From Alloactinosynnema sp. L-07 (GTDB lineage: Bacteria > Actinomycetota > Actinomycetes > Mycobacteriales > Pseudonocardiaceae): DNA of 64,000 nt. Made by a program: the position numbers and the translations under genes. Location: positions 3,286,001 through 3,350,000 of the forward strand of contig NZ_LN850107.1 of assembly GCF_900070365.1 (NCBI RefSeq). Direction: 5' to 3'. Below, one piece after another: positions 52,240 to 64,000 of the stretch; within the stretch, counting starts at the first letter, position 1, and each line of letters starts with the position of its first letter. The notes below the pieces were generated by a model that had not been told where the DNA came from, ran no database searches, and saw nothing but the letters and a program-made list of their open reading frames with translations.

Positions 52240-55200
52240 GGCTGTCCTTCGTCGGTCGCGGGGTCGAGGCGGGCGGCGATGGCCTTGCCGATCTCGGCCA
52301 GGGGGCGCGGCTGGGTCATCGCGCCATGGGTGCAGTCGATCGGTAGTTCTTCCACGTGCCCGGCCACGTACGGCCGCCACGCCTGCGCGGTCAGACCCGG
52401 TGCCCGGCAGGCGGTCGCGGCGAAGAACAGCACGTCGCCGTCGAAGGTCGCCGGGGTGTGCCGGGCACTGGCCTCGACGGTCGCGGCGAACACGCCTGCC
52501 ACGGCCGCGATGCCGGACTCGCCCAGTTCTGCCAGTGGGCTGTCCGCCGCGCGCAGCTCGGCCAACGCGTCGGCCACCGTCAGCGGGCCCTCGGCCTGGG
52601 GGAAGCCGAGTGAGTCGAGCACGCCGCACAGTGCCGCGGACACGTCAACAGGCGGGTCCGGGTAGTCCGTGCCACGCGCGGAGGCCGGGTAGGAGTCCAT
52701 CAGGCCGAGGAAGGCCACCTCCTCCCCCGCGGACCGCAGCACCGAAGCCATCTCGTGCGCCACCAGGCCACCGAACGACCAGCCAAGCAGGTGGTACGGG
52801 CCCGTCGGCCGCACCCGACGGATCGCGGCGACATAGTCCCGAGCCATGTCGGCCACGTCCGCCGTCACCGGCTCGGTCAGACCGCGGGCCTGCAAGCCGT
52901 ACACCGGTCGGCGCGGGTCGAGGTGGCGCAGCAGGCCCGAGTACACCCAGCTGATGCCCGCGGCCGGGTGCACGCAGAACAGCGGCGGCAGGTCCCCGCC
53001 CGCGCGCAGTGGCAGGAGCACGTCGAGTGCGTCCCCGCCGGTCGGGGCGCCCTCGGCGATCCTGGAGGCGAGCCCGGCGACGGTGGGCGTCTCGAACAGC
53101 GCCCGCAGGCCCAGCCGCACCCCCAGCACCGCGTGGACCCGGCTGATCACCCTGGTGGTGAGCAGCGAATGCCCGCCGAGGTCGAAGAACCCGTCGTCCA
53201 ACCCGACCTCCGGCACGCCCAGCACGTCGGCGAACACCTCGCACAGGGCGCGCTCGACCGCCGTGCTCGGCGCGCGGCCGGTCGTGGTCGGCGCGTCCGG
53301 CGCCGGGAGGGCCGCGCGGTCGACCTTTCCGTTGGGGGTCAACGGAATCTCGTCCACCTCGACGAACGCCGACGGCACCATGGCCTCGGGCAGTGCGGCG
53401 GCGACGTGGGCGGCCAGGCTGTCGACCGGACCGACGACATAGGCGACGATCCGCTGGTCGCCCGGCCGGTCCTCGCGCACGATCACCGTGGCGCGGCGAA
53501 CGTCCTCGTGCGCGACCAGCCGGGACTCGATCTCGCCGAGTTCGATCCGGAACCCGCGGACCTTCACCTGGTGGTCGACGCGCCCGACGAACACCATTGT
53601 CCCGTCCGCGCGCCTGCGGACCAGGTCGCCGGTGCGGTAGAGGCGGGCGCCGGGGACGAACGGGTTGGCCACGAACCGTTCCGCGGTCAGCGCGGGCCGG
53701 TTCAGGTAGCCCCGCGCCAGCCCGGCGCCGCCGATGTACAGCTCGCCGACCACCTGGTCGGGCACGGGCATCAACCCCGCGTCGAGCACGTACAGCCGGA
53801 CATGGTCGAACGGCGTGCCGATGGGGACCGGCCCGGCGGGCAGTGGGTCGCCCGGCTCGACCCGGTACTCCATACAGCTCACCGTGATCTCCGTCGGACC
53901 GTAGGAGTTGATCACGGTGACGTCCGAGTGCCGGGCCCGCCACGGCTCGATCTGGGCGCCGTGCAGGGCTTCGCCCGCGACGATGAGCGTGCCGCTGGGG
54001 GCGAACTCGTCGGGCAGCGCGGACAGCAGCGGCAGGTGACTCGGCGTGCCTTTGAGCATCGTGACGGGCGCGCGCCGCAGTGATTCGACCGTGCCGCCGG
54101 TGTCGTCCAACGCGGCCAGGTGCACGCACCCGCCGGTGATCAGCGGCCCCCACAGCACGGTCACGGTGAGGTCGAACGCCACCGGCGAGTGCACCAGCGC
54201 CACCCCCGCCGCGTCCGGGTAGCCGACCCCGGCCCAGCCAAGGTACGCCGCCAGCGCCCGGTGCTCGATGACGACGCCCTTCGGCCGTCCGGTCGACCCG
54301 GAGGTGTAGATCACGTACGCCGGATCCGTGCCGCGCCTGCCGGGCACGAGCGGATCCTGTGGCGAGTGCCGCGCGATGTCGTCGGCGTCGGGCACGAACA
54401 CAGCGAAGCCCGCGAAGTCGGCGGCGAGCGCCGCGGTGGTCACCACCAGCGTGGGCTTGGCGTCGGCCAGCATGTATCCGACGCGCGCCGTCGGGTAGTC
54501 CGGGTCGATCGGCAGGTACGCCGCGCCCGACTTGAGCACCGCGAGCAGCGTCACGACCAGGTCGGCCGAGCGAGGCAGCACGACCGCGACGATCCGCTCC
54601 GGCCCGGCCCCCAACTCGGCGAGCCTGCCCGCCAGCCGGTTCGCCCGCTCGTTGAGGTCCCGATAGGACAGTTCGACGCCGTCGACGCGGACGGCAGGGC
54701 GGTTCGGAGTGCGTGCGGCCTGGCCTGCGACAAGATCGGGCAGTGTGGTCTCCGCCGCGGGCGTACCGGCGCGTTCCACCAGCCGAGCGCGTTCGTGCGG
54801 CGTCAGGATGTCCAACGCGCCGACGCGCTCGTCCGGCGCGGCGACGGCGGCGTCGAGCAGGCACACCAATCGGTCGGCCAGCGTCCGCGCGGTGGCGCGG
54901 TCGAACAGGTCGACGTCGTAGGTCAGCGACCCGTCGATGCCCAAATCGGGCCGTTCGGCGAGCATGAAGCTCAGGTCGTACTTGGCCGTCTCCACCGGGA
55001 TCTCCTGCTCGGCCACGTCGAGGCCCGGCAGCTCGACCGCGCCGGACTCGGTGTTCTGCAAGGCGAGCAGCACCTGGAACAGCGGGTGGTGCGACAGCGA
55101 CCGGGTGGGGCTGACCGCCTCCACGATCCGCTCGAACGGCACGTCCTGGTGGGCGTAGGCGGTCAGGTCGACCTCGCGGACCCGGTCCAGCAACTCCCGG

Positions 55201-58200
55201 AACGTCGGCTGCCCCCCGGTGTCCACCCGCAGGACCAGGGTGTTGACGAAGAACCCGACGAGATCGTCGAGCGCCGCGTCGGTCCGGCCCGCGATCGGCG
55301 ACCCGATCGGGATGTCCGTGCCCGCGCCGAGCCGGGTCAGCAGCGCCGCGAGCGCGGCGTGCAGGACCATGAACACGCTGGTCCCAGTGTCCGCGGCCAA
55401 CCCGAGGATCCGCTCGTGCAGGCCAGGGTCGACAGTGAAGTCGACCGCGTCGCCGCGGTGTCGGGCGAGGGCGGGGCGGGTGTGGTCGGCGGGCAGGTCC
55501 AGCCGATCCGGCACACCCGCGAGGGCGGACCGCCAGTGCGCCAGCGACTTGCCCGCAGGGCTGTCGGCGTCCGTCTCGCCGCCGAGCAGTTCCAGCTGCC
55601 ACAACGTGAAGTCGGCATACTGGACGGGCAGCGGAGTCCACTGTGGCCGGTCTTTTTGGACCCGGGCCGCGTAGGCGGCACCCAAGTCGGCGGTGAACGG
55701 CGCCAGGGACCACCCGTCGGTGGCGATGTGGTGCATCACGATGAGCAGGACATGGTCGCGCTCGCCCAACCGGAACAGCTCCGCGCGCAGCGGCGGTTCG
55801 ACGGCCAGGTCGAATCCGGTCGACGCCGCGGCGGCCACGGTCACGGCCAGATCCGCCTCGGCGAGATCACACACCGGCAGGTCGACCGACGCCGCCGCCA
55901 GCACCTCTTGGTACGGCTCGTCGTCGACCACGGGGAAGATCGTCCGCAGCGGCTCGTGCCGCTCGGTCACGTCGGCGATGGCCAGCCGCAGCGCCGCGAC
56001 GTCGAGGTCGCCGCGCAGCCGCAGCGCCAACGGCACGTTGGACATCGCCGCCGCGGTGTCGAACTGGTTGACGAACCACAGCCTGCGCTGGGCGAACGAC
56101 AGCGGGACACGGTCTGGTCGGGACATCGGCCGCAGGGCGACGCGGCTCGACGTCGTCGCGTCCGCCAGCCGCAGCGCCAGCGCGGCCGCGGTCGGCGCCT
56201 CGAAGACGGCCCGGATGCCCATCTCCACGCCGAGCGCCGACCGGATGCGGCCGACCAGGCGGGTGGCGAGCAGAGAGTGGCCGCCGATGGCGAAGAAGTT
56301 GTCGTCCGCCCCCACCTCGGGCAGCCCGGTCAACTCGGCGAAAAGTCCACACAGGACAGACTCGGTCGGGGTGGCGGGCCGACGGCTGGGCGCCTGCCGC
56401 CAGTCCGGCGCGGGCAGCGCGGCCCGGTCGAGCTTTCCGTTGCCGGTCAAGGGAAGTTCGGCCAGCTCGACCCACGCCGACGGCACCATGAAGTCGGGCA
56501 GCGTCCGAGCGACGCGCTCCCGTATCGCCTCGGTGTCCAATACCGCACCCACCACATCGGCGACCAGCCGCATGTCGCCGGGCCGATCCTCCCCGTCCGA
56601 CACCGCCTCGGTGTCCAGCGCCGCGCCCACCACATAGGCGACCAGCCGCTTGTCGCCGGGGCGATCCTCCCTGGCCAGCACCGCCGCGGCCGAGACCGCC
56701 GGATGCGCGACGACCGCCGCCTCGACCTCCCCCAGCTCGATCCGAAAGCCCCGGATCTTGACCTGGTGGTCGGCGCGGCCGAGGAACTCCAGCATCCCGT
56801 CCGGCCGCCACCGGGCGAGGTCACCGGTGCGGTAGAGCCGTTCGCCCGGCGTGCCGAAGGGGTGGGCCACGAACCGGGTCGCGGTCATGCCAGGCTCACC
56901 CCGGTAGCCGTCGGCCAGGCCCGCGCCGCCGATGTACAACTCGCCTGCCACACCGGGTGGCACCAGCCGCAGTTCGGCGTCGAGCAGGTACACGCTGGAG
57001 TTCGCCACGGGCAGCCCGATCGGCAGCGGCGCGCGCTCGGTGTCCTCGGCGCGGATCCGGTGACTGGTGGCCAGGACCATGCCCTCGACCGGCCCGTAGG
57101 CGTTCACCACCGGCAGCTCGGGACGCCTGCGCAGCAGTTCGGCGATGTGGTGGGCCGAGGGCACGTCGCCGCCGGTGATCACCTGGGCGACCGCGTCGAA
57201 CGCCTCCGGGTGCACGTCGACCATCACCGCGAGCAGCCCGGCGGACAGGAACAGCGTGGTGACACCGTGGCGGGCCACGAGTCGGGCGATCTCGGCGGGC
57301 TCCGGGCTCTGACCCGGCTGCAGCACAATGGTTCCGCCGGGCAGCAGGGCGCCGAAGAGTTCGAGGACGGCGCCGTCCCACGACACCGGCGCGGCCTGCA
57401 CCCAGACCTGGTCGGGCCCGAAGTCGAGATAGCCCTGCCCGAGGAATGTCCTGGTGATCGCGCGGTGCGACGAGACGACACCCTTGGGCCTGCCCGTCGA
57501 TCCCGAGGTGAACAGCACGCACGCGGTGGACCGCGGCCCACCGGGCACGATCAGGTCCTCGCGGCTCTCGGCCGCGGCGCCGTCGATCTGCTCATCGATG
57601 AGCAGGACATGGTCGACGCCGTCGAACATCCCGGCGGACGCGGGCTGGGTGACGACCCAGGTCAACTCCGCCTCGGCGACGATCGCGCGCACCCGGCCCA
57701 CCGGGTGCTCCGGGTCGATCGGGACATAGCCCGCACCCGCCTTGAGAACCGCGAGCAATGCCACGACCATGTCCGGCCCCCGGTCGACGCACAGGCCGAC
57801 AAGGTCACCATCGCCCACCCCGGCCGCGCACAGCCACCGGGCGAGCTGGTTGGCCGAGGCGTTCAGCTCCGCGTAGGTGATCTCGGTGTCGCGGAACACC
57901 AGCGCGACGGCGTCCGGGGTCTGCCGGGCGTGCCGTTCGATCACTTCGTGCACGCGCAGGTCGGGGATCTCGACGGCGGTGTCGTTGACCCCGGTGACGA
58001 GCATGTGCCGCTCGCCCCGGCCGACGACCTCCAGCGCCTGGACGCGCACCGCCGAGTCGGCGGCGACCTGCTCCAGCACCGTGACCAGCCTGTCACCCAA
58101 TGCCCGTGCGGTGGGGTGGTCGAACAGGTCGGCCGCGTACACGAGCAGGAAGTCCATGCCCGCCGAGCCGCCGTCCTCGGCACGCCGCGCGCTGTAGTGC

Positions 58201-61200
58201 AGCGTCAGGTCGAACTTGGCGGTCGCCGCCGTGACCGGCCCCGGCTCGACCACGAGGTCCGGCACCTCGAATCCGCCGGGACCCTCGGTGACCGCGGCGA
58301 GCATCACCTGGAACAGCGGGTGCCGCGACAGCGACCGCACCGGGTTGACCGCCTCGACGAGCCGCTCGAAGGGCACGTCAGCGTTGGCGTAGGCCTCCAG
58401 GTCGGCCCGCCGGACCCGGCCGAGCAGCTCGGCGAAGGTCAGGTCGCCGGACGTGTCGGCGCGCAGGACGAGCGTGTTGACGAAGAAACCGACCAACTCG
58501 TCGAGCGCCTCGTCGGACCGGCCGGTGATGGGCGAGCCGATCGGGATGTCGGTGCCCGCGCCGAGCCTGGTCAGCAGCGCGGCCAGGGCGGCGTGCACGA
58601 CCATGAAGACGCTGCACTGGTTGGCCCTGGCCAGTTCCACGAGCGCGGCGTGCAGCCGGGCGTCGATCCCGAAGGCGACCTCGCCCGCGCGGTTCGACGC
58701 GACCGCGGGCCGCGGCCGGTCGAGGGGCAGGTCGATCTGGTCGGGCAGGCCGGTCAGCTCCTGCCGCCAGAACCGCAGCTGCGCGGCGAGTGGACTGTCC
58801 GAATCGGACTCTTCGCCGAGGACTTCCCGTTGCCACAAGGAATAGTCGGCGTACTGCACCGGCAGCGAAGCCCACTGCGGCACGCCACCCGCCGCGCGGG
58901 CGGTGTACGCCGTGCCGAGGTCGCGCAGCAGCGGAGCCAGCGAGCCCTCGTCACCCGCGACGTGGTGCAGCACCAGCAGAAGAACATGCTCGGTCGGCGC
59001 CGTGCGGAACAGCGTCGCCCGCACCGGCAGGTCGACGGTAAGGTCGAACCCGGTGTCAGCGGCGACCTGCACGCGCGCGGCCAGCGCGGACGGCTCGACA
59101 TCGTGCGGGTCCAGCCGGAACGACGGCGGGTCGAGCACGACTTGGTGCGCGGTGCCGTCCCGCTCGGGCAGCACGGTGCGCAGGACCTCATGCCGGGCGA
59201 CCACGTCACCCAGCGCGGCGCCCAGCGCGGCCACGTCGAGTGGACCGGACAGCCGCAGCGCGGTGGGCACGTTGTAGAGCGCGCCCGCGTCCTCGAACCG
59301 GTTGAGGAACCACAGCCGCTGCTGGGCGAACGACAGCGGCACGGTCTCGGGTCGCGCGACCGGCCGCAGCGGCGCGGCGACCGCGGCCGTCGTGTCGATC
59401 GCCTCGGCCAGACCGCCCACGGTCGGCGCGGCGAACAGCGCGCCGATGGTGAGGTCGGTGCCGAACACCGACCGGACCCGGCCGACGACCCTGGTGGCCA
59501 GCAGCGAGTGCCCGCCGAGGTCGAAGAAGTTGTCGTCCACGCCGATCGTGGCCACCCCGAGCACCTCGGCGAACAGGTCGCAGAGGATCTCCTCGCGCGG
59601 TGTCCTCGGCGGGCGGGACACCGCGGCCGACGCCGCCAGGTCCGGCGCGGGCAGCGCGCGGCGGTCGAGCTTGCCGCTGGCGGTCAGCGGGAACGCGGCC
59701 AAGCCGACCACGGCGGCGGGCACCATGTGCTCGGGCAGCCGGGTGCCGAGCAGGGCGCGCAGCGCCACCGGGTCGACGGTCTCTCCCGGCTCGGCCACGA
59801 CGTAGGCCACCAGGCTCTTGGCCCCACCCCGGCCCGCGATGGCGGCGACCGCGGCCTGCCGGACACCGGGGCAGGCCGCGACGGCGGCCTCGACCTCACC
59901 CAGCTCGATTCGGAAGCCGCGGATCTTGACCTGGTGGTCAGCGCGGCCGACGAACTCGATGTTCCCGGTCGCCGTCCAGCGCACCAGGTCACCGGTCCGG
60001 TACATCCGCGCACCGTCCAACGCGAAGGGGTTGGCGACGAACCGCTCCGAGGTCAGACCGGGCCGGGCGAGGTATCCCCTGGCCAGCCCCGCGCCCGCGA
60101 GATACAGCTCACCGACCACGCCAGGGGCGACCGGCCGCAGCGCCGCGTCGAGCACGTACGCGCTGGTGCCGGGGATCGGCCTGCCGATGGGCGGGGCGTC
60201 GGCGCCGCTGAGCGGGTCCGACATGGTGGCGACCACAGTGGACTCGGTGGGCCCGTACACGTGCATCATCCGCCTGCCCGGCGACCAGCGGGCGACGAGT
60301 TCGCCGGGGCAGGCCTCACCGCCGACGACGAATCCGCGCAAGGTCGGCAGGTCCCCGTCGGGCAGCGAGGCGAGCATCGGCGCCACGAGGTCGGTGTGGG
60401 TGACCTTGTGGTCGTCGACCAGCGCGGCCAGTTCGGCCCCGGCCAGGGTGCTGCCCGGCGGCGGCAGCACCAGGGCCGCGCCGCAGGACAGGGTCATCGC
60501 GATGTCGGCCATCGACACGTCGAAGCTGATCGACACCGCGAGCAGGAACCGGCTGGTCTCGTCCAGCCGCATCCGATCGATGTGGACCGCGGCGACGTCG
60601 GCGACCCCGTGGTGGGTGACCACGACGCCCTTCGGGGTGCCGGTCGACCCGGAGGTGTAGATGACGTAGGCGGGGTGGCGCACCGACAGCGGGCGCACCC
60701 GGTCGGCGTCGGTCGGATCGGTCTCGGGGGCGCCGTCGAGGTCCAGTGTGTCGAGGGTGATCACCGGCGCGGCGCGGCGGTCGTCTTCCTCGATCAGCGC
60801 GGTGCCGATCTTGGAGTCGGCCTGTTCGGTGGTTGTGAGCACGACCGCGGGAGTGGCGTCGGCGAGCATGAACTCGATCCGCTCGGCCGGGTAGCCGGGG
60901 TCGACCGGCACGTAGGCCGCGCCGGTCTTGAGCACCGCCAGCCAGGCCACGATCAGCTCCGCCGACCGCGGCAGCGCCAGCGCCACCCGCGTCTCCGGAC
61001 CGACGCCCCGGCCGATCAGGTGGTGGGCCAGCCGGTTGGCCGCGGCGTTGACTTGGGCGTAGCTGAACACGGTGTCGCCGAACACCACCGCGTCGCCGTG
61101 CGGGGTGCGCCGGACCTGCGCCTCGACCAAGGCGGGCAGGGTCGCCGGGGTGGCGGCGGTCCCGGTGTCGTTCCACCCGTCCAGGACGAGGGCACGTTCC

Positions 61201-64000
61201 CCCGCGGTGAGCACGTCGACGCGGCTCAGCGGCACGGTCGGATCGGCGGCGAAGGACTCCAGCAGCCGGACCAGCCGCGCCACGATCGCCTCGGCGTCCA
61301 CTGTGGAGTAGACGTCGGGCCGGTAGCACAGCCGCAGGCGCAGCCGGGGACCCGGCGTGGCGGCCAAGCCTAGCGGGTAGTGGATGGCGTCGAGTTCCTC
61401 GATCCCGGTCACCCGCAGGCCGTCCGCCGACAGGTCGGCGTGGTCGGCGTAGCTGGCGAACACGGTCAGGGTGTCGAACAGCTCGCCGATCCCGGCGGCC
61501 CGCTGCGGTTCGGCCAAGCCGACGTAGGCGTGCGGGGTCATCGCCGACAGCTGGTCCTGCAGGTCGGCGAGGACCGCGGCCACCGACCGCGCCGGGTCAA
61601 GGCGCACCCGCACTGGCATGGTGCCCACGAACATGCCCAGCATCGAGTCCATACCCACGACCTCGGCCGGGCGCCCGCCAACGGAGGTGCCGAACAGCAC
61701 GTCGGACCGGCCGGTCAGCGAGCCGACCAGCATCGCCCACGCGCCCTGCACGACGGTGTTCATGGTCAGCTGGCAGCCGCGGGCGGTGGCGACGAGCGCG
61801 GCGGTCAGCTCCTCGGGCACCTCCACGACCAGGTCCTGCGAACGCACGCTCCGCGTCCCCTGCGCGGCAGCGGCGACCAAGGTCGGCTCGTCTACCCCGG
61901 CCAGCAGGTCGCGCCACGCGCGTTCGGCCGCGGCCCGGTCCTGGCGGTCCAACCAGGCCAGGTAAGCCGGGTACGGGGTCGCGGGCACGATGGCGGCCCC
62001 GGTGTAGCGGTCGAGCAGTTCGCGCAGCAGCACCGGCATCGACCAGCCGTCGAGCATCAGGTGGTGGCTGGTGATCACCAGCTGGCGCGCGGCCTCACCC
62101 ACCCGGACCACGGTGAACCGGACCAGCGGCGGCTCGGCGAGGTCGAACCGCCGCGCGCGGTCAGCCGCGAGCAGCCGCGCCATGCCTGCCGCGGCGTCCC
62201 CCGCCGTCAGGTCGACGACCTCGAACGGCGCCGACACCCGGGCGGGGACGACGGCCAGCGGGGCGGACAGCCCCTCGTGCCGGTAGGCGACCCGCAGCTG
62301 CGGATGGTCGCGCAGCACCGCGTCCGCCGCGGCCCGCAGCCGGTCGGTGTCCAGCGGCCCGTCCAGTCCGACGACGAGCTGGGTGAGGTAGACGTCGGCG
62401 CTGTCCTCATAGAGCGAGTGGAACAGCAGACCGTCCTGCAACGGCGTCACCGGCCACACGTCGGCCAGGTCGGGGTGGGCGGCCTCCAGCCGATCGATGT
62501 CGGACTGGGTGACCGACGCGAGCGGGAAGTCCGACGGCGTGTGGCCGCCCGCCGCGGGCTTCCCGGTGTGCGTGGCGATCGCGGTCAGCGCACGGAACCA
62601 CAGCTCACCCAGTCGCCGCACGTCGCCCTCGGCGAGCAGCTCGCCCGGCCACGCCCAGGTCACGCTCAGCCGGGGCCCGGTCGGCTGGTCCTCGGTGATG
62701 GCGTTGATCTCCAGCAGGTGCGCGAACGGGATGCCGGGGTCCTCCCCCTCGCCGAGCGCGGCGGTCTCGGGCGCGGCGGCCCAGTCGGTGCCCTCGGCCG
62801 GGACGCCGAAGCGGCCCAGGTAGTTGAACTCGATCTGCGGGGTGCCCAGCGCGGCGAGCGCGGGCGCGGTGTCGTCGTTGAGATGGCGCAGCAACCCGAA
62901 GGTCTGGCCGGTCGAGCCCGCGCGGAGCTGTTCTTTCACCCGCTTGACGACGCCCGCGACCGCGGCCCCGCCGGACCACACCGACGCCCAGTCCACGGCG
63001 CCGAGGTCGAGCCGCACCGGCCGGATCGAGGTGAACCAGCCGATGGTGCGCGAGAGGTCCATGCCCGCGGCGTCCTCCTCGCGCCTGCCGTGGCCTTCCA
63101 GGTCCAGCACGACCTGGGTCGAATCGGAGAGCCCGCGGTCGCGCCGCCACGCGGCGACCGCGAGGCCGAGCGCGGTGACCAGGATGTCCTCGACGCCCGC
63201 GTGGAAGGCGGCAGGCGCCGCTGTCAGCAGCGCGGCTGTCTGCTCCTCTGGCAGCGTCATGGTCACCGAGCGCTCGGTGCCGACGACATCGCGCGCGGGG
63301 TCGAGCGGCCTGCTCGACAGCAGCGGGTCGGGGGTGGCCAGGATCTGTTGCCAGCGCTCGGTTTCCGCGACGACGGCGGGATCGTGGGCACGTTCGGCCT
63401 GATGCTGGGCCCAGCGCCGGAACGACGTGGCGACCAGCTCCGGCGGGGTGCCCAGGTCGGCCCACGCCTCGGCCAGGTCGGGCACCAGGATCCGCCAGGT
63501 CACCCCGTCGACCACCAGGTGTTGCAGACAAAGCAGCAGCCGTCCCTGCCGCAGCGGGCCGCGGTCGAACCACACCGCGCGAAGCATGACGCCCCGCTCC
63601 GGGTCAAGGTCGGCTACCGCGCGCTCGGACTCTTCGGCGACCACGCGGGCGAGTTCATCGTCGCCCAGCCCGCTCACGTCGACCCGAGTCAGACAATCGG
63701 TGACCGCACCGACGTCCTGGACCTCCAGTGTCCACTGTGTACCGTCACGGCCGAGCCGGGAGCGGAGCATGTCGTGCCGATCGATGACCGCGCGAAGCGC
63801 GGCGGTCAGCCGCTCCAGGCCGAGGTCGGCGGGCACCTGCACCAGCATCGACTGGTGGAAGGCGTCAATGGGCCCACCCCGGTCCCGAAGCCAGTGCATG
63901 ATCGGCGTCAGCGGGACCGCCCCGATCCCGGCGCCGGGCGCCTCCACCTCGACCGCCCCGGTGTCCCTGGCCACCGCGGCGAGCCGCTCGATGGTGCGGT
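52236..64000 (-). CDS. Nonribosomal peptide synthetase, C-terminal part (E-CAT-CAT-CAT-TE), truncated by window edge
   Basis: The frame is open to the right edge, so the N-terminal part is missing. Approximate order, counting from 63974: epimerisation domain 16-460 ([10 protein letters not shown] instead of [11 protein letters not shown]), C 490-940 ([10 protein letters not shown]), A 945-1445, T (Ser about 1490), C 1545-1990 ([10 protein letters not shown]), A 2009-2525, T (Ser about 2567), C 2622-3050 ([10 protein letters not shown]), A 3079-3562, T (Ser about 3603), thioesterase 3652-3912 (GWSFGG, Ser about 3733). It adds three residues after a D-residue and releases the peptide. Eye-read pocket codes: A1 DVADVGVVV (first six like codes reported for Arg), A2 DGLFIGAVL (no match), A3 DLTKIASVS (first four like Asn/Asp codes); all are tentative. 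MbtH is encoded at 32.7 kb. Confidence 0.95.
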   Translation of the reverse strand, partial: RTIERLAAVARDTGAVEVEAPGAGIGAVPLTPIMHWLRDRGGPIDAFHQSMLVQVPADLGLERLTAALRAVIDRHDMLRSRLGRDGTQWTLEVQDVGAVTDCLTRVDVSGLGDDELARVVAEESERAVADLDPERGVMLRAVWFDRGPLRQGRLLLCLQHLVVDGVTWRILVPDLAEAWADLGTPPELVATSFRRWAQHQAERAHDPAVVAETERWQQILATPDPLLSSRPLDPARDVVGTERSVTMTLPEEQTAALLTAAPAAFHAGVEDILVTALGLAVAAWRRDRGLSDSTQVVLDLEGHGRREEDAAGMDLSRTIGWFTSIRPVRLDLGAVDWASVWSGGAAVAGVVKRVKEQLRAGSTGQTFGLLRHLNDDTAPALAALGTPQIEFNYLGRFGVPAEGTDWAAAPETAALGEGEDPGIPFAHLLEINAITEDQPTGPRLSVTWAWPGELLAEGDVRRLGELWFRALTAIATHTGKPAAGGHTPSDFPLASVTQSDIDRLEAAHPDLADVWPVTPLQDGLLFHSLYEDSADVYLTQLVVGLDGPLDTDRLRAAADAVLRDHPQLRVAYRHEGLSAPLAVVPARVSAPFEVVDLTAGDAAAGMARLLAADRARRFDLAEPPLVRFTVVRVGEAARQLVITSHHLMLDGWSMPVLLRELLDRYTGAAIVPATPYPAYLAWLDRQDRAAAERAWRDLLAGVDEPTLVAAAAQGTRSVRSQDLVVEVPEELTAALVATARGCQLTMNTVVQGAWAMLVGSLTGRSDVLFGTSVGGRPAEVVGMDSMLGMFVGTMPVRVRLDPARSVAAVLADLQDQLSAMTPHAYVGLAEPQRAAGIGELFDTLTVFASYADHADLSADGLRVTGIEELDAIHYPLGLAATPGPRLRLRLCYRPDVYSTVDAEAIVARLVRLLESFAADPTVPLSRVDVLTAGERALVLDGWNDTGTAATPATLPALVEAQVRRTPHGDAVVFGDTVFSYAQVNAAANRLAHHLIGRGVGPETRVALALPRSAELIVAWLAVLKTGAAYVPVDPGYPAERIEFMLADATPAVVLTTTEQADSKIGTALIEEDDRRAAPVITLDTLDLDGAPETDPTDADRVRPLSVRHPAYVIYTSGSTGTPKGVVVTHHGVADVAAVHIDRMRLDETSRFLLAVSISFDVSMADIAMTLSCGAALVLPPPGSTLAGAELAALVDDHKVTHTDLVAPMLASLPDGDLPTLRGFVVGGEACPGELVARWSPGRRMMHVYGPTESTVVATMSDPLSGADAPPIGRPIPGTSAYVLDAALRPVAPGVVGELYLAGAGLARGYLARPGLTSERFVANPFALDGARMYRTGDLVRWTATGNIEFVGRADHQVKIRGFRIELGEVEAAVAACPGVRQAAVAAIAGRGGAKSLVAYVVAEPGETVDPVALRALLGTRLPEHMVPAAVVGLAAFPLTASGKLDRRALPAPDLAASAAVSRPPRTPREEILCDLFAEVLGVATIGVDDNFFDLGGHSLLATRVVGRVRSVFGTDLTIGALFAAPTVGGLAEAIDTTAAVAAPLRPVARPETVPLSFAQQRLWFLNRFEDAGALYNVPTALRLSGPLDVAALGAALGDVVARHEVLRTVLPERDGTAHQVVLDPPSFRLDPHDVEPSALAARVQVAADTGFDLTVDLPVRATLFRTAPTEHVLLLVLHHVAGDEGSLAPLLRDLGTAYTARAAGGVPQWASLPVQYADYSLWQREVLGEESDSDSPLAAQLRFWRQELTGLPDQIDLPLDRPRPAVASNRAGEVAFGIDARLHAALVELARANQCSVFMVVHAALAALLTRLGAGTDIPIGSPITGRSDEALDELVGFFVNTLVLRADTSGDLTFAELLGRVRRADLEAYANADVPFERLVEAVNPVRSLSRHPLFQVMLAAVTEGPGGFEVPDLVVEPGPVTAATAKFDLTLHYSARRAEDGGSAGMDFLLVYAADLFDHPTARALGDRLVTVLEQVAADSAVRVQALEVVGRGERHMLVTGVNDTAVEIPDLRVHEVIERHARQTPDAVALVFRDTEITYAELNASANQLARWLCAAGVGDGDLVGLCVDRGPDMVVALLAVLKAGAGYVPIDPEHPVGRVRAIVAEAELTWVVTQPASAGMFDGVDHVLLIDEQIDGAAAESREDLIVPGGPRSTACVLFTSGSTGRPKGVVSSHRAITRTFLGQGYLDFGPDQVWVQAAPVSWDGAVLELFGALLPGGTIVLQPGQSPEPAEIARLVARHGVTTLFLSAGLLAVMVDVHPEAFDAVAQVITGGDVPSAHHIAELLRRRPELPVVNAYGPVEGMVLATSHRIRAEDTERAPLPIGLPVANSSVYLLDAELRLVPPGVAGELYIGGAGLADGYRGEPGMTATRFVAHPFGTPGERLYRTGDLARWRPDGMLEFLGRADHQVKIRGFRIELGEVEAAVVAHPAVSAAAVLAREDRPGDKRLVAYVVGAALDTEAVSDGEDRPGDMRLVADVVGAVLDTEAIRERVARTLPDFMVPSAWVELAELPLTGNGKLDRAALPAPDWRQAPSRRPATPTESVLCGLFAELTGLPEVGADDNFFAIGGHSLLATRLVGRIRSALGVEMGIRAVFEAPTAAALALRLADATTSSRVALRPMSRPDRVPLSFAQRRLWFVNQFDTAAAMSNVPLALRLRGDLDVAALRLAIADVTERHEPLRTIFPVVDDEPYQEVLAAASVDLPVCDLAEADLAVTVAAAASTGFDLAVEPPLRAELFRLGERDHVLLIVMHHIATDGWSLAPFTADLGAAYAARVQKDRPQWTPLPVQYADFTLWQLELLGGETDADSPAGKSLAHWRSALAGVPDRLDLPADHTRPALARHRGDAVDFTVDPGLHERILGLAADTGTSVFMVLHAALAALLTRLGAGTDIPIGSPIAGRTDAALDDLVGFFVNTLVLRVDTGGQPTFRELLDRVREVDLTAYAHQDVPFERIVEAVSPTRSLSHHPLFQVLLALQNTESGAVELPGLDVAEQEIPVETAKYDLSFMLAERPDLGIDGSLTYDVDLFDRATARTLADRLVCLLDAAVAAPDERVGALDILTPHERARLVERAGTPAAETTLPDLVAGQAARTPNRPAVRVDGVELSYRDLNERANRLAGRLAELGAGPERIVAVVLPRSADLVVTLLAVLKSGAAYLPIDPDYPTARVGYMLADAKPTLVVTTAALAADFAGFAVFVPDADDIARHSPQDPLVPGRRGTDPAYVIYTSGSTGRPKGVVIEHRALAAYLGWAGVGYPDAAGVALVHSPVAFDLTVTVLWGPLITGGCVHLAALDDTGGTVESLRRAPVTMLKGTPSHLPLLSALPDEFAPSGTLIVAGEALHGAQIEPWRARHSDVTVINSYGPTEITVSCMEYRVEPGDPLPAGPVPIGTPFDHVRLYVLDAGLMPVPDQVVGELYIGGAGLARGYLNRPALTAERFVANPFVPGARLYRTGDLVRRRADGTMVFVGRVDHQVKVRGFRIELGEIESRLVAHEDVRRATVIVREDRPGDQRIVAYVVGPVDSLAAHVAAALPEAMVPSAFVEVDEIPLTPNGKVDRAALPAPDAPTTTGRAPSTAVERALCEVFADVLGVPEVGLDDGFFDLGGHSLLTTRVISRVHAVLGVRLGLRALFETPTVAGLASRIAEGAPTGGDALDVLLPLRAGGDLPPLFCVHPAAGISWVYSGLLRHLDPRRPVYGLQARGLTEPVTADVADMARDYVAAIRRVRPTGPYHLLGWSFGGLVAHEMASVLRSAGEEVAFLGLMDSYPASARGTDYPDPPVDVSAALCGVLDSLGFPQAEGPLTVADALAELRAADSPLAELGESGIAAVAGVFAATVEASARHTPATFDGDVLFFAATACRAPGLTAQAWRPYVAGHVEELPIDCTHGAMTQPRPLAEIGKAIAARLDPATDEGQP
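56526..56670 (-). repeat. 78-bp in-frame tandem duplication inside the second A domain
   Basis: Segments 56526-56592 and 56604-56670 are about 60/67 identical, with a 78-base period (26 codons). They encode [15 protein letters not shown] and [15 protein letters not shown] in the C-terminal subdomain of the second adenylation domain, so one family-normal block is present twice. Confidence 0.88.

Noticed and set aside
54120..61373. Very long plus-strand open frame opposite the NRPS
   Set aside because: It has no recognisable domains, is rich in Arg/Gly/Gln/His, and mirrors the NRPS codons. It arises from the low stop-codon frequency of GC-rich DNA.

Overview
The window is GC-rich actinobacterial chromosome, most likely from the Pseudonocardiaceae (Actinokineospora, Saccharothrix or Lentzea type). 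This rests on base composition, frequent GTG starts, and a housekeeping gene order that matches the Mycobacterium thrS-HIT-pgsA-patA-pimA ... pdxS/pdxT-yebC-ruvCAB-yajC-secDF-apt-rel block. The genus is inferred by eye and was not tested.

Bases 1-32,700 are largely core genome. The left edge cuts through an SpvB/RHS-type secreted protein, followed by an AraC-like regulator. A leftward block then carries rel, apt, secF, secD, yajC, ruvB, ruvA and ruvC, with LexA-type boxes in front of ruvC and ruvA. Beyond it lie a membrane metallophosphoesterase, a DUF4262 protein, yebC and pdxT. An azlCD exporter with its divergent XRE-cupin regulator and a vapBC toxin-antitoxin pair separate pdxT from pdxS. 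An EF-G-like GTPase faces the phosphatidylinositol mannoside operon (pgsA, patA, pimA, NUDIX). MarR/YceI, a HIT hydrolase, a cupin, thrS and a DUF305/LVIVD-repeat pair complete this half.

Bases 32,700-64,000 form a biosynthetic gene cluster. On the minus strand are a class II lanthipeptide synthetase (LanM, CCG type), a small precursor peptide, a large LAL-type LuxR regulator and an MbtH protein. Divergent from lanM is a tightly overlapping 12-gene plus-strand operon. It encodes a free adenylation enzyme, a carrier protein, a TrpD homologue, a TrpA homologue, an ectoine-synthase-like cupin, an acyl-CoA-dehydrogenase-like flavoprotein, a transglutaminase-like protein, a TrpB2 homologue, a TrpF homologue, a TrpC homologue, a UbiD decarboxylase and a UbiX flavin prenyltransferase. 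A convergent MFS exporter follows, with a very large NRPS (E-CAT-CAT-CAT-TE) that runs off the right edge.

The most interesting system is this operon. It has a homologue of every tryptophan-pathway step after anthranilate synthase, no trpE/trpG, and altered substrate or catalytic residues in the TrpD and TrpC homologues. It sits beside an adenylation/carrier/dehydrogenase trio like those that build pyrrole-carboxyl thioesters. I infer a pathway to a non-standard, tryptophan-like heteroaromatic building block for the NRPS, or for a NRPS-lanthipeptide hybrid. A second notable item is a family of three ~138 bp palindromes (20,804; 27,211; 50,495), each lying exactly between convergent genes, with arms that have changed in step.
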